From: SHVO01 sp041905795
GTDB lineage: Bacteria > Pseudomonadota > Alphaproteobacteria > Rhodospirillales > Rhodospirillaceae
Assembly: GCA_041905795.1 (NCBI GenBank)
Contig: JAYRKL010000009.1
Location: 1 to 64,000 of the forward strand
Length of the DNA: 64,000 nt
Direction of reading: 5' to 3'
Part shown: positions 1 through 7,953 of the stretch, piece by piece
Layout: every line of letters starts with the position of its first letter
How positions within the stretch are numbered: the first letter of the stretch is position 1
Program-made: the position numbers and the translations under genes
Notes under the pieces: generated by a model
Database searches by the model: none
What the model was told of the DNA's origin: nothing
The model's input: only the letters and a program-made list of their open reading frames with translations

Positions 1-1005
1 CACCTCACCAACCCCGGCGCCGGCTTCTCGAGCGCGCTGCCCGCCAACGCCAACGCGGTGCAGGGTTTCGTCAAGCGCGCGGCCGAGGACACCGGCGTCG
101 TCGGCCACCTTATGGCGATTATCCCCAGCAGCTTCTTCGACGCCTTCGCGACCGGCGATCTCCTGCAGGTGCTGCTGATCTCGATCCTGACCGGCACCGC
201 GCTCGCCAAGATGGGCGATCTGGGCCACAAGATCTCCAAGGGCATCGACAACGTCGGCCAGGTGTTCTTCAAGATCGTCGGGTTCATCGTCTATGTGGCG
301 CCGGTCGGCGCCTTCGGCGCCATCGCCTTCACCGTCGGCAACTTCGGTACCGCCTCCCTGGTCAGCCTGGGCTACCTGATCGGCGTGTTCTTCGTGACGG
401 CGTCGTTCTTCGTGTTCGTGGTGCTGGCGACCTTGGCTTATCTGGCCGGGTTCTCCCTGCCGCAGTATCTGCGCTATGTGCGCGAAGAACTGGTGATCGC
501 CTTCGCCACGGCGTCGTCGGAAACGGTGCTGCCCAACCTGATGCGCAAACTCGAGCACGCCGGCGTTTCCGAGGCCACCGTCGGCCTGGTGGTGCCCACC
601 GGCTACAGCTTCAATCTCGACGGCACCAATATCTATATGACCCTGTCGATCCTGTTCCTGGCCCAGGTCACCGGCACCGACCTGTCCTTCGGCCAGGAAC
701 TGACCATCATCGTCGTCACCATGCTCACCTCCAAGGGCGCGGCGGGCGTGACCGGCGCCGGCTTCGTGGTGCTGGCGGCGACGCTGACCCTGTTCCCGCA
801 GATCCCGATCGAATCCCTGGGCCTCTTGCTCGGCATCGACCGCTTCATGTCCATTATCCGCACCCTGACCAATTTCATCGGCAACGGCGTCGCCACCATT
901 GTCGTCGCGCGCTGGGAAGGGGAATTGGACCGGGCCCGCCTCAAAGCGGTGCTCTCGGGCAAGGAGCCGCACGCCGAACTGCCCAAGGACCAGGTCGCGG
1001 CCTGA
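1..1005 (+). CDS. dctA: C4-dicarboxylate/proton (or sodium) symporter, 3' part
   Basis: The reading frame is open from the first base, so the 5' part lies outside the window. It encodes the C-terminal ~334 residues of a dicarboxylate/amino acid:cation symporter (SDF family), an inner-membrane secondary transporter. Seen: the serine-rich hairpin FATASSETVLPN and the substrate-site signature PTGYSFNLDGT followed by IYMT, which matches the DctA branch better than GltP, plus several hydrophobic segments and the TSKGAAGVTGAGF motif. Family knowledge: DctA imports succinate, fumarate and malate. The gene ends about 190 bases before the exported-protein locus and is probably a separate transcription unit, because a hairpin lies between them. 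Substrate range is inferred from motif similarity only. Confidence 0.85.
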   Translation, partial: HLTNPGAGFSSALPANANAVQGFVKRAAEDTGVVGHLMAIIPSSFFDAFATGDLLQVLLISILTGTALAKMGDLGHKISKGIDNVGQVFFKIVGFIVYVAPVGAFGAIAFTVGNFGTASLVSLGYLIGVFFVTASFFVFVVLATLAYLAGFSLPQYLRYVREELVIAFATASSETVLPNLMRKLEHAGVSEATVGLVVPTGYSFNLDGTNIYMTLSILFLAQVTGTDLSFGQELTIIVVTMLTSKGAAGVTGAGFVVLAATLTLFPQIPIESLGLLLGIDRFMSIIRTLTNFIGNGVATIVVARWEGELDRARLKAVLSGKEPHAELPKDQVAA

Positions 1006-1051
1006 CGGCGCTTTCCCCAGCAGTCTGAAAGGCTTACGGACGGCATGCCGG

Positions 1052-1074
1052 ACCGTTCCCGACCCGGGAACGGT
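1052..1074 (+). terminator. Stem-loop after the symporter gene
   Basis: A 9-bp perfect stem (accgttccc / gggaacggt) with a 5-base loop lies about 47 bases after the symporter stop codon. There is no strong T-run behind it, so its role as an intrinsic terminator is only probable. Confidence 0.45.
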
Positions 1075-1112
1075 GCTGTTACCGTCTGATACGCGCGGTG
1101 GGTCACAACCTA

Positions 1113-1146
1113 TTGAGACTCCACCCACAAAGCAGAAAGGTATAAT
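1113..1146 (+). promoter_or_regulatory. Possible promoter for the exported-protein locus
   Basis: A perfect TATAAT hexamer (1141-1146) lies 46 bases upstream of the chosen ATG at 1193, in an otherwise GC-rich context. TTGAGA at 1113 is the nearest -35-like hexamer, but the 22-base spacing is too long for a standard sigma-70 promoter. The -10 assignment is therefore suggestive only. Confidence 0.3.
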
Positions 1147-1192
1147 CTTTCTAGTCTGGAAACCGATTTTGCAGGAATGGAGAAGCTTCGGT

Positions 1193-2320
1193 ATGACGGG
1201 CCAACGAACTTATATAGCCGCTGCGATGGGCGCCTGCGCTCTGACCTTGGCCTCCATCGGCCCGGCCGCGGCCGAGACCAGGAGCTATGTGGTCGGCTGG
1301 TTTGGCCTGGCCACCAACTCCAATGAAGCCGATTGCGGCCCCGGCGGCCCCAACCCCGGCGTCCAGATCCAGTACCAGAAGAACCTCGCCGACCTCGGCT
1401 ATACGCCGAAACAGATCGAGGAACTGGTGAAGAAGTCGCAAGGCGGCGAGGGCGGGGAGATGTTCGACATCCTGCGCAACCGCGGCCGCATGGACGGCAA
1501 GCCGGTCAGCCCGTACATCTATCCCGCCACCTCCATCGATCCGAAATGGAAAGCCATCACCGGCAAGCAGGCCTATGGCTTCAACCTCGACGGCAAGGGC
1601 GAAGCCACCAGGAACGGCTTCGAGGACCCCGAGACCCGCGAGAAGGGCGTCAACAACGAGCTGTATCGCGCGCTCGGCTGCTACATCAGCATGCGCGGCT
1701 CCCTCGAAGGCCGGCCGACCTATTGGGCCTGGGCCTGGGGCCAATTGAAGGACTCCCAGCCGGCGTGGCTGATCACCATCGACGGCGCCGACCTCACCAA
1801 GGACGGCCCGGTGACGGTGACCTTCGACCGCGCGCTCGAGCATCTGAAGTCCAACGTCGACGGTAGCCCGCGCGCCGACGCCACCTACCGCTATGACAGC
1901 GATCCGCGCTCGCACAATTCCTACAAGGGCGAGATCAAGAACGGCGTGATCGCCATTTCCGAGCACGGCGACTTCCGCATGCTGCAGAATCCGCTGGTGG
2001 CGCCCGAGTTCCGGCTGGCGAAGACGCACCTGCGCATGAAGTTCAAACCGGACGGCTCGCTCACCGCCTTCATCGGCGGCTACCAGCCGTGGGCCGATCT
2101 CTATTTCAGCTTCGGCTCAGGCGGCATCGGTATCGAGCAGTGTGTCACCGGCGACATCCCCGGCCTTTACTGGCTGATGCGCAGGCACGCCGACGCCGAC
2201 CCGGATCCCAAGACCGGCCAGAACGCCGCGATCTCGGCGACCTATTACATCGAGGCGGTGCCGGTCTTCGCCGCGCAGCCCGTCACACCGAAAGTCGCCG
2301 GCGACGGCGGCGGTCATTAA
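1193..2320 (+). CDS. Secreted protein of uncharacterised family (paralogue 1)
   Basis: 375 residues from the ATG at 1193. This start was chosen over in-frame upstream codons because it gives a clean signal peptide (MTGQRTYIAAAMGACALTLA, cleavage near AAAET). I do not recognise a named domain. Striking stretches are shared with the paralogue at 13744-14847: AETR(S/T)(Y/F)VVGWF after the signal, FEDPET, AWAWGQLKDSQPAWL, DRALEHL, DGSPRADA, DPRSHN, GGYQPWADLYF, and near the end HADADPDPxTGQN, which looks like an acidic metal-binding loop (inference). Predicted periplasmic or outer-membrane associated. It is the first gene of a run with the DUF1592, DUF1552 and Lipoprotein_15-type genes, 21 bases before the next start, so probably the same operon. 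Function unknown. Confidence 0.85.
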   Translation: MTGQRTYIAAAMGACALTLASIGPAAAETRSYVVGWFGLATNSNEADCGPGGPNPGVQIQYQKNLADLGYTPKQIEELVKKSQGGEGGEMFDILRNRGRMDGKPVSPYIYPATSIDPKWKAITGKQAYGFNLDGKGEATRNGFEDPETREKGVNNELYRALGCYISMRGSLEGRPTYWAWAWGQLKDSQPAWLITIDGADLTKDGPVTVTFDRALEHLKSNVDGSPRADATYRYDSDPRSHNSYKGEIKNGVIAISEHGDFRMLQNPLVAPEFRLAKTHLRMKFKPDGSLTAFIGGYQPWADLYFSFGSGGIGIEQCVTGDIPGLYWLMRRHADADPDPKTGQNAAISATYYIEAVPVFAAQPVTPKVAGDGGGH

Positions 2321-2341
2321 GTCGTTTAGAGGCTATCTGTA

Positions 2342-4087
2342 ATGCATTCGTTCCTCTCCCGTACCTCCGGCATCGCCATCGTCTTCGCCGCCGCCGCCGG
2401 CTTGCTCGCCTGCAGCGCCGACACCTCGAAACAGGCGGCCACGGCGCCGTCGGCCACAGCTTCGTCGGTCAAGACCGCCGCGGTGGCCAAGGATGCGGTC
2501 TACGCGCCGCGCCAGCTCACCATGCGCCGGCTGTCGGCCGAGCAGTACCAGAACGTGATCCACGACGTGTTCGGCCCGACCGTCGAACTGGGCGGCCGCT
2601 TCGAGCCCGATCTGCGCGTGAGCGGCCTGCTGGCGGTCGGCGCAGGCGACGTCAGCATCACCGCCGCCGGCATCGAGCAGTATGATTCCATGGCGCGCCG
2701 GATCGCGGCGCAGGTGGTGGACGAAAAGCGCCGCGACATGATGCTGCGCTGCAAGCCCGCCAAGGTGGACGCGGCCGACGATGCCTGCGCCGGGCAGGTC
2801 ATGGCGCGGGTGGGCCGCATCCTTTATCGCCGTCCGCTCAGCCAGACCGAACTCCAGGCCTATGTCACCGCCGCCAATGTCGGCGCGGTCAAGACCCATA
2901 ATTTCTACACCGGGCTGTCGCTCAGCCTGGGGGCGATGCTGTCGTCGCCCAAGTTCCTGTTCCGCACCGAGACCGCCGAGGCCGACCCGGACCACGCCGG
3001 CGGCTGGCGTCTCGACGCCTATTCCAAGGCGCAGCAGCTCAGCTTCTTCCTGTGGAATTCCGGTCCCGACCAGCTGCTGCTGGACGCCGCCGAGAGCGGC
3101 AAGCTCAACACCAGGAAGGGCGTCGCCGAACAGGTCGAACGCATGATCGCCAGCCCGCGCCTGGAGGAAGGCGTGCGCGCCTTCTTCGTCGACAATTTCG
3201 GCTTCGACCAGTTCGAGACCCTGACCAAGGACACCACGCTGTTCCCGAAATTCAGCGCCGCCGCTGCGGCCGACGCCCAGGAGCAGACTTTGCGCACGGT
3301 GGTTGACCTGCTGCTCAAGAACAAGGGCGACTACCGCGATATCTTCACCACCAAGAAGACCTTCATCACCCAGGAACTGGGGGCGATCTACAAGATCCCG
3401 GTGGTGGACACGCTGCCCAACGGCGCGCCCGACACCTGGCAGTCCTATGAATTCGCCGCCGACGATCCGCGCGGCGGCATCCTGACGCAAGTCGCGTTCA
3501 CCGCCCTGCATTCGCCGCCGGGCCGCGGTTCGCCGACACTGCGCGGCAAGGCGCTGCGCGAGGTGCTGCTGTGCCAGAAGGTGCCGGCGCCGCCGGCGAA
3601 CGTGAAGTTCGACATCGTCCAGGACACCAACAACCCGCTCTACAAGACCGCGCGCGACCGCCTCAAGGCGCATGCCCTCAACCCGGTCTGCGCCGGGTGC
3701 CACAAGATCATCGACCCGATCGGCCTGGCGCTCGAGAACTTCGACGGCGCCGGCGCCTACCGCACCACCGAGCAGGGCGTGAAGATCGACACCTCGGGGT
3801 CGCTCGACGGGGTCAGCTTCGCCAACGCCGCCGAACTCGGCAAGGCCATCCACGACAATCCCAACACGACCTCGTGCCTGGTGAGCCGCCTGTCGGCCTA
3901 CGCCCTCGGCCGCCCGGTCACGGAAACCGCCTGGACCGACGACCTCAAGCAACGGTTCGCCGCCCATGGCTACCAACTGCCGTCCCTGATGCGCGAGATC
4001 GCGGTCAGCGACAATTTCTTTGCCGTGAAGCCTGTTGAAACAAAGGCTGCTGAAGCCGCAGCCGTACCCGCAAAGGAGGCCCGGTAA
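2342..4087 (+). CDS. DUF1592/DUF1588/DUF1585-type lipoprotein with one c-type haem motif
   Basis: 581 residues. The N-terminus is a lipoprotein signal ending in LLAC (lipidated Cys24). The body follows the planctomycete-cytochrome-like (PSD) domain order: a DUF1587-like start (RRLSAEQYQNVIHDVF, ~62-77), DUF1595/DUF1592 (LYRRPLSQTEL ~161-171, then LSFFLWNSGPD ~233-243), DUF1588 with CAGCH at 450-454 followed by DPIGLALENFD, and a DUF1585 C-terminus (LSAYALGRPV ~517-526). CxxCH is the usual covalent haem c site and is the only one present; the N-terminal cytochrome domain found in many planctomycete members is absent. Family members usually sit next to a DUF1552 gene, as here, where the two overlap by one base (TAATG). 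Substrate unknown; an electron-transfer or oxidase role in the periplasm is inferred. Confidence 0.88.
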   Translation: MHSFLSRTSGIAIVFAAAAGLLACSADTSKQAATAPSATASSVKTAAVAKDAVYAPRQLTMRRLSAEQYQNVIHDVFGPTVELGGRFEPDLRVSGLLAVGAGDVSITAAGIEQYDSMARRIAAQVVDEKRRDMMLRCKPAKVDAADDACAGQVMARVGRILYRRPLSQTELQAYVTAANVGAVKTHNFYTGLSLSLGAMLSSPKFLFRTETAEADPDHAGGWRLDAYSKAQQLSFFLWNSGPDQLLLDAAESGKLNTRKGVAEQVERMIASPRLEEGVRAFFVDNFGFDQFETLTKDTTLFPKFSAAAAADAQEQTLRTVVDLLLKNKGDYRDIFTTKKTFITQELGAIYKIPVVDTLPNGAPDTWQSYEFAADDPRGGILTQVAFTALHSPPGRGSPTLRGKALREVLLCQKVPAPPANVKFDIVQDTNNPLYKTARDRLKAHALNPVCAGCHKIIDPIGLALENFDGAGAYRTTEQGVKIDTSGSLDGVSFANAAELGKAIHDNPNTTSCLVSRLSAYALGRPVTETAWTDDLKQRFAAHGYQLPSLMREIAVSDNFFAVKPVETKAAEAAAVPAKEAR

Positions 4088-5427
4088 TGTACAACCTGGT
4101 CGCTCAGAAACTCGCCAGCCGCCGCAACATCCTGCGCGGCACCGCTTACGGCGCCGCCTTCACGGTCGGCGTGCCGTTCCTGGACTGCTTCCTCGACGCC
4201 GGCGGCACGGCGCTCGCCGCCACCGGCGCCGCGCTGCCGGTGTGCTTCGGCACCTGGTACCAGGGCCTTGGCTTCAACCCCGGCCGCTGGATCCCCGCGA
4301 CCGTGGGCAAAGGCTACGTCAACAACTCGGAACTCAAGGTATTCGATCCGTTCCGCGACAGGATGAACGTGATCTCCGGCACCAAGTACTTCCTCGACGG
4401 CCGCCCGCTGGAAACCCACACCACCGGCTGGCAGATCGCCTCGATGGGGGCGATCCCCACCGCCGTCAACACCGGTCCGTCGCTGGACAGCCAGATCGCC
4501 GACGTGATCGGCACGCGCACGCGCTTCCGCTCGATCGAAGTCTCCATCGGCGGCGGCCGCCAGAGCTTCTCCAAGCGCGCCGGCTCGGCGACCAATCCGT
4601 CCGAGCCGTCGCCGGCGTCGCTCTATACCCGTATCTTTGGACCCGAGTTCAAGGACCCGAACGCGGCGGCGTTCACGCCCGACGCCATGACCGTGGCCCG
4701 CGACAGCGTGCTGTCGGCGGTGAAGGATGAACGCCGAGAGCTGATGAAGGCGGTGGGCGCCTCCGACAAAGCCCGTCTCGAGGAATACTTCTCCTCCGTC
4801 CGCCAGCTCGAGAATCAGCTGGCCCTGGAAATGCGCAAACCCGACCCGTTGCCCGCGTGCACGGTGCCGGGCAACGTCGAGGCCACCAAGGACGGCCCCG
4901 ACGTGCCGGACGCGGAAAAGAACGCCAAGATCTTCGGCCGCCTGATGGCCCATGCCCTGGCCTGCGGCCAGACCCGCGTGGTCAACGTGATGCTCGGCTC
5001 CAACGGCCTGCACAGCGTCGGCAGCCAGCAGACCTGGCACAGCCTCACCCACGAAGAGCCGGTCGACGACAAGCTCGGCTACCAGCCGGAAGTCACCTGG
5101 TTCATCAACTGGGCCAACACCCGGTTCGTGGAGTTCCTGAGGGAACTGGACAGCGTGAAGGAAGGGCCGGGCACCGTGCTCGATCGCATCGCCATCCTGT
5201 GGCAGACCGATCATTCCTATGCCCGTACCCACACCATGGATGCGCTGCCGATCATGACCGCGGGCCGCGCCGGCGGCCGCCTCAAGACCGGCATGCACCT
5301 CTCGCTGCCTGGCGACCCGGCTACCCGCCTGGGTCTGACCCTGCAGCAGGCCATGGGCGTGCCGCTCAAGACCTGGGGCGCCCTGTCCAACGAGACCTCC
5401 AAGACCGTCACCGAACTCCTGGCATAG
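4087..5427 (+). CDS. DUF1552 family exported protein
   Basis: 446 residues. The N-terminus carries SRRNILR (11-17) followed by a hydrophobic stretch, a Tat-like signal, so it is probably exported folded. Family features seen: GTWYQGLGFNPGRW (~55-68), a histidine motif WHSLTHE (317-323) at the position of the HxxSHH motif that gives the Pfam family its other name, LWQTDHSYAR (~371-380) and GGRLKTGMH (~396-404). Here the third Ser/His positions are Thr and Glu (HSLTHE), a variant of the usual motif. The gene overlaps the stop of the DUF1592 gene by one base, which implies translational coupling and a joint function. The biochemical role of the DUF1592/DUF1552 pair is not established. Confidence 0.87.
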   Translation: MYNLVAQKLASRRNILRGTAYGAAFTVGVPFLDCFLDAGGTALAATGAALPVCFGTWYQGLGFNPGRWIPATVGKGYVNNSELKVFDPFRDRMNVISGTKYFLDGRPLETHTTGWQIASMGAIPTAVNTGPSLDSQIADVIGTRTRFRSIEVSIGGGRQSFSKRAGSATNPSEPSPASLYTRIFGPEFKDPNAAAFTPDAMTVARDSVLSAVKDERRELMKAVGASDKARLEEYFSSVRQLENQLALEMRKPDPLPACTVPGNVEATKDGPDVPDAEKNAKIFGRLMAHALACGQTRVVNVMLGSNGLHSVGSQQTWHSLTHEEPVDDKLGYQPEVTWFINWANTRFVEFLRELDSVKEGPGTVLDRIAILWQTDHSYARTHTMDALPIMTAGRAGGRLKTGMHLSLPGDPATRLGLTLQQAMGVPLKTWGALSNETSKTVTELLA

Positions 5428-5440
5428 AGGGGAGAAACCC

Positions 5441-6835
5441 ATGACCAAGACCAGACTCGTTCTCGCAGCCGGGATCTCGATCGCCGCCTTGACCGCGGGC
5501 GCGGCCTTTGCCGCCAAGGCGCCGGAGGCGCGCCAGCAGCCTGCGGCGGTCACGCCGGACGGCATCACCCTCCAGCCGCTGGGCAAGGCCCAGGGCTACG
5601 ACCTCGGCAAGCAGACCGCGGCGTTCCTGGCCCGCGAACAGGTCGCTTACGCCGACGCCAAGGGCATGACGCTCTACACCTACGCCAAGGACGCGCCCGG
5701 CAAGTCCACCTGCACCGGCGACTGCGCCAAGGAGTTCAAGCCGCTCCTGGCCGCCGCCAACGCCAAGTCCGCGGGCATCTGGTCGGTGATCGCGCGTGAC
5801 GATGGCGCCAAGCAGTGGGCGCTCGAAGGCAAGCCGCTCTATACCTTTGTCAAGGATGTCGATCCCGGTTCGGTCGCGGGCAACAGCCCTGCGCGTTCGG
5901 GCGCCAGGCGCATCGACGGCGCCGGCAACCCGGTCGGCGGCGGCGTGCGCGGCGGCGGCGGCAAGGGCGTCGTCGACGCGCCGATGCCGGAAGGCTGGGC
6001 GGTGGCGTTCGCGTTCCCGGTGTCGAACCTCAAGACCCCCGACGGCATCAATGCCCGCGAGGTGCCCGATGCCAACGCCATCGTGCTGGTCAACTACAAG
6101 AACCAGACCCTCTACAGCTTCGACGGCGACCCCAACCGCGACCAGAAGGCCGCCGGCCTGTGGGCGCCGGCGGCGGCGCCGCAGTTCGCCGACGCCGTGG
6201 GTGATTTCAACTTCATCCTGCGCACCGACGGCATCAAGCAGTGGACCTATAAGGGCAAGGGTCTCTACACCTACGCCAACGACTTCTCGGCCGACGACGC
6301 CTATGGCATCGGCGCCGACAAGCAGTTCAAGGTCGCCGCCGTGGTCGACTACTACGCGCCGGCCGGCGTGACGCTGTACAACACGCCGGGCCAGGGCAAG
6401 GTGTGGGCGACCACCGCCGGCAAGACCCTCTACAAGCGCGACGGCTATATCCTCCAGTCGGGCGGCGGCCACTCGCTCCGTCGCGGCCAGCCGCAGCGCC
6501 CGGCGGTGGGCCGCGACATCGGCACCAATGCCCTGTGCGACGCCGACTGCGCCAAGGTCTGGCATCCGTACCTCGCGCCCGCCGACGCCCAGCCGCGCGG
6601 TTTTTGGAGCGTGCTCGCGCGTCCGGACGGCGGCAAGCAGTGGGCCTATCAGGGCTATGCGCTGTGGACCTACGATGGCGACAAGAAGCCGGGCGACATC
6701 ACCGGCAATGACTCGTTCCAATACGCCTTCGCCGACACCCCGGCCATGGTCAACGACGCGCAGAAGAAGCTGATCGACCTCGGCACGCCGACCGACGGCG
6801 CGCCGGCGCTCTACTGGGCGATCGCGATCCCGTAG
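5441..6835 (+). CDS. Secreted triple-repeat protein, Lipoprotein_15 type (paralogue A)
   Basis: 464 residues with a Sec signal (MTKTRLVLAAGISIAALTAG, cleavage near AAFAA). Three repeats of the secreted-repeat family (PF03640-like) are visible at ~75-148, ~210-290 and ~320-425. Each has the pattern GxTLYxY...W...DGxKQWxxxGxxLYTYxxD. Repeats 1 and 3 carry a CxxxC pair (Cys91/Cys95 and Cys366/Cys370). Repeat 2 lacks both cysteines, whereas the paralogue at 7954-9333 has them. The C-terminal GAPALYWAIAIP is identical in both. Start chosen at the ATG after GAGGGGAGAAACCC; 13 bases separate it from the DUF1552 stop, so it belongs to the same operon. Family function is unsettled; haem or metal binding and redox roles have been suggested for repeats of this kind but are not shown here. 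Confidence 0.85.
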   Translation: MTKTRLVLAAGISIAALTAGAAFAAKAPEARQQPAAVTPDGITLQPLGKAQGYDLGKQTAAFLAREQVAYADAKGMTLYTYAKDAPGKSTCTGDCAKEFKPLLAAANAKSAGIWSVIARDDGAKQWALEGKPLYTFVKDVDPGSVAGNSPARSGARRIDGAGNPVGGGVRGGGGKGVVDAPMPEGWAVAFAFPVSNLKTPDGINAREVPDANAIVLVNYKNQTLYSFDGDPNRDQKAAGLWAPAAAPQFADAVGDFNFILRTDGIKQWTYKGKGLYTYANDFSADDAYGIGADKQFKVAAVVDYYAPAGVTLYNTPGQGKVWATTAGKTLYKRDGYILQSGGGHSLRRGQPQRPAVGRDIGTNALCDADCAKVWHPYLAPADAQPRGFWSVLARPDGGKQWAYQGYALWTYDGDKKPGDITGNDSFQYAFADTPAMVNDAQKKLIDLGTPTDGAPALYWAIAIP

Positions 6836-6859
6836 CCATCGGAATATAAGAAGATGCAC

Positions 6860-6888
6860 GAGGCCGGTGGCGACACCGGCCTCGCTGC
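6860..6888 (+). terminator. Intrinsic terminator after paralogue A
   Basis: A 10-bp perfect stem (gaggccggtg / caccggcctc) with a GCGA loop is followed by GCTGCTTTT, 24 bases after the stop codon. It would end the first four-gene transcript before the oxidoreductase gene. Confidence 0.7.
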
Positions 6889-6903
6889 TTTTGGGGAGCA
6901 CAC

Positions 6904-7875
6904 ATGAAAGCCATCGTCCTGCGCAGCTACGGCGGTCCCGAGGAACTCAAGGCCGAGGATGTGAAGGTCGGCAAACCCGGCGCGGGCGAGGTGCGTTTGC
7001 GCCAGACCGTCATCGGCATCAACTTCCACGACGCTTATGTACGCTCGGGCCTCTACAAGACTTTGGCCCTGCCGGGCATCCCCGGTATCGAAGCCGCCGG
7101 CGTGGTCGAGGCGGCGGGCGAGGGGGTCACCGCGTTCAAGGACGGCGACCGCGCCGCTTATGTCACCGCCGGTTATGGCGCCTACGCCAGCCATCGGCTG
7201 ATCGCGGCCGATAAACTCATCCGCCTGCCGGACGCCATCGATGACCGCACCGCCGGGGCTATGATGGTCAAGGGGCTCACCGTGCAGATGCTGCTGACCA
7301 AGCTCCGGCCGCTGGCGGCGGGGGAAACCTGCCTGGTTCACGCGGCCGCCGGCGGGGTTGGACAGATGCTCACCCAATGGGCGCATCATCTCGGTGCTAC
7401 CGTCATCGGCACGGTCGGCACCGACGCCAAGGCATCGAAAGCGAAGGCCAACGGCTGCGACCACGTGATCGTCTATTCGCGCGAGGATTTCGCCGCGCGC
7501 GTGACGGAGATCACCGCCGGTAAAGGCGTGCAGATGGTGTTCGATTCCGTGGGCGCCGACACCTTCGAGGGTTCTCTGGCGGCGCTGGCCGCCCAAGGCA
7601 TCCTGGTCAATTTCGGCCAGTCCTCCGGCCCGGTCCCGCCGTTCGCGCCCGCGCGCCTCGCGGCCAAATCCAATGCCGTATGGCGGCCGATCCTGTTTCA
7701 TTACATCGAGAACCGATCCGCACGGCAGGAGATGGCCGACGCCCTGTTCGCCGCGGTGGCGGAAGGAATCGTCAAAGTAGAGATCGGCGCGGAATTTCCC
7801 CTCGAGGCCGCCGCCGAGGCCCACCGGGCGATGGAAGCGCGGGCGACGACGGGATCCACTATTCTCCGGGTTTGA
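6904..7875 (+). CDS. qor: Zinc-independent quinone oxidoreductase / MDR-family NADPH reductase
   Basis: 323 residues, the normal length for QOR-type medium-chain reductases. The N-terminal GroES-like domain begins MKAIVLRSYGGPEEL. The cofactor domain has VHAAAGGVGQMLTQWA (Rossmann AAxGGVGQ, ~146-160) and the AANGCDHVI-like strand typical of NADPH-dependent QOR. No zinc-ligand cysteine cluster is present. No signal peptide, so cytoplasmic. Expected reaction: one- or two-electron reduction of quinones or enones with NADPH; the substrate is unknown. It has its own leader after a terminator and lies between the two Lipoprotein_15-type paralogues, so it may supply reducing steps for the same pathway (inference). 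Confidence 0.85.
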   Translation: MKAIVLRSYGGPEELKAEDVKVGKPGAGEVRLRQTVIGINFHDAYVRSGLYKTLALPGIPGIEAAGVVEAAGEGVTAFKDGDRAAYVTAGYGAYASHRLIAADKLIRLPDAIDDRTAGAMMVKGLTVQMLLTKLRPLAAGETCLVHAAAGGVGQMLTQWAHHLGATVIGTVGTDAKASKAKANGCDHVIVYSREDFAARVTEITAGKGVQMVFDSVGADTFEGSLAALAAQGILVNFGQSSGPVPPFAPARLAAKSNAVWRPILFHYIENRSARQEMADALFAAVAEGIVKVEIGAEFPLEAAAEAHRAMEARATTGSTILRV

Positions 7876-7953
7876 TCCGGGTCATCCCTTTGCAGTAAAG
7901 ATGCGCTATACTGTTGCTTCGGCCGGTGTGCCGATGCCGGGGACCTTTTCCTG

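Noticed and set aside
899..1192. Longer N-terminus for the first exported protein
   Set aside because: The extension overlaps the symporter gene and the hairpin and would bury the signal peptide; the ATG at 1193 is preferred.
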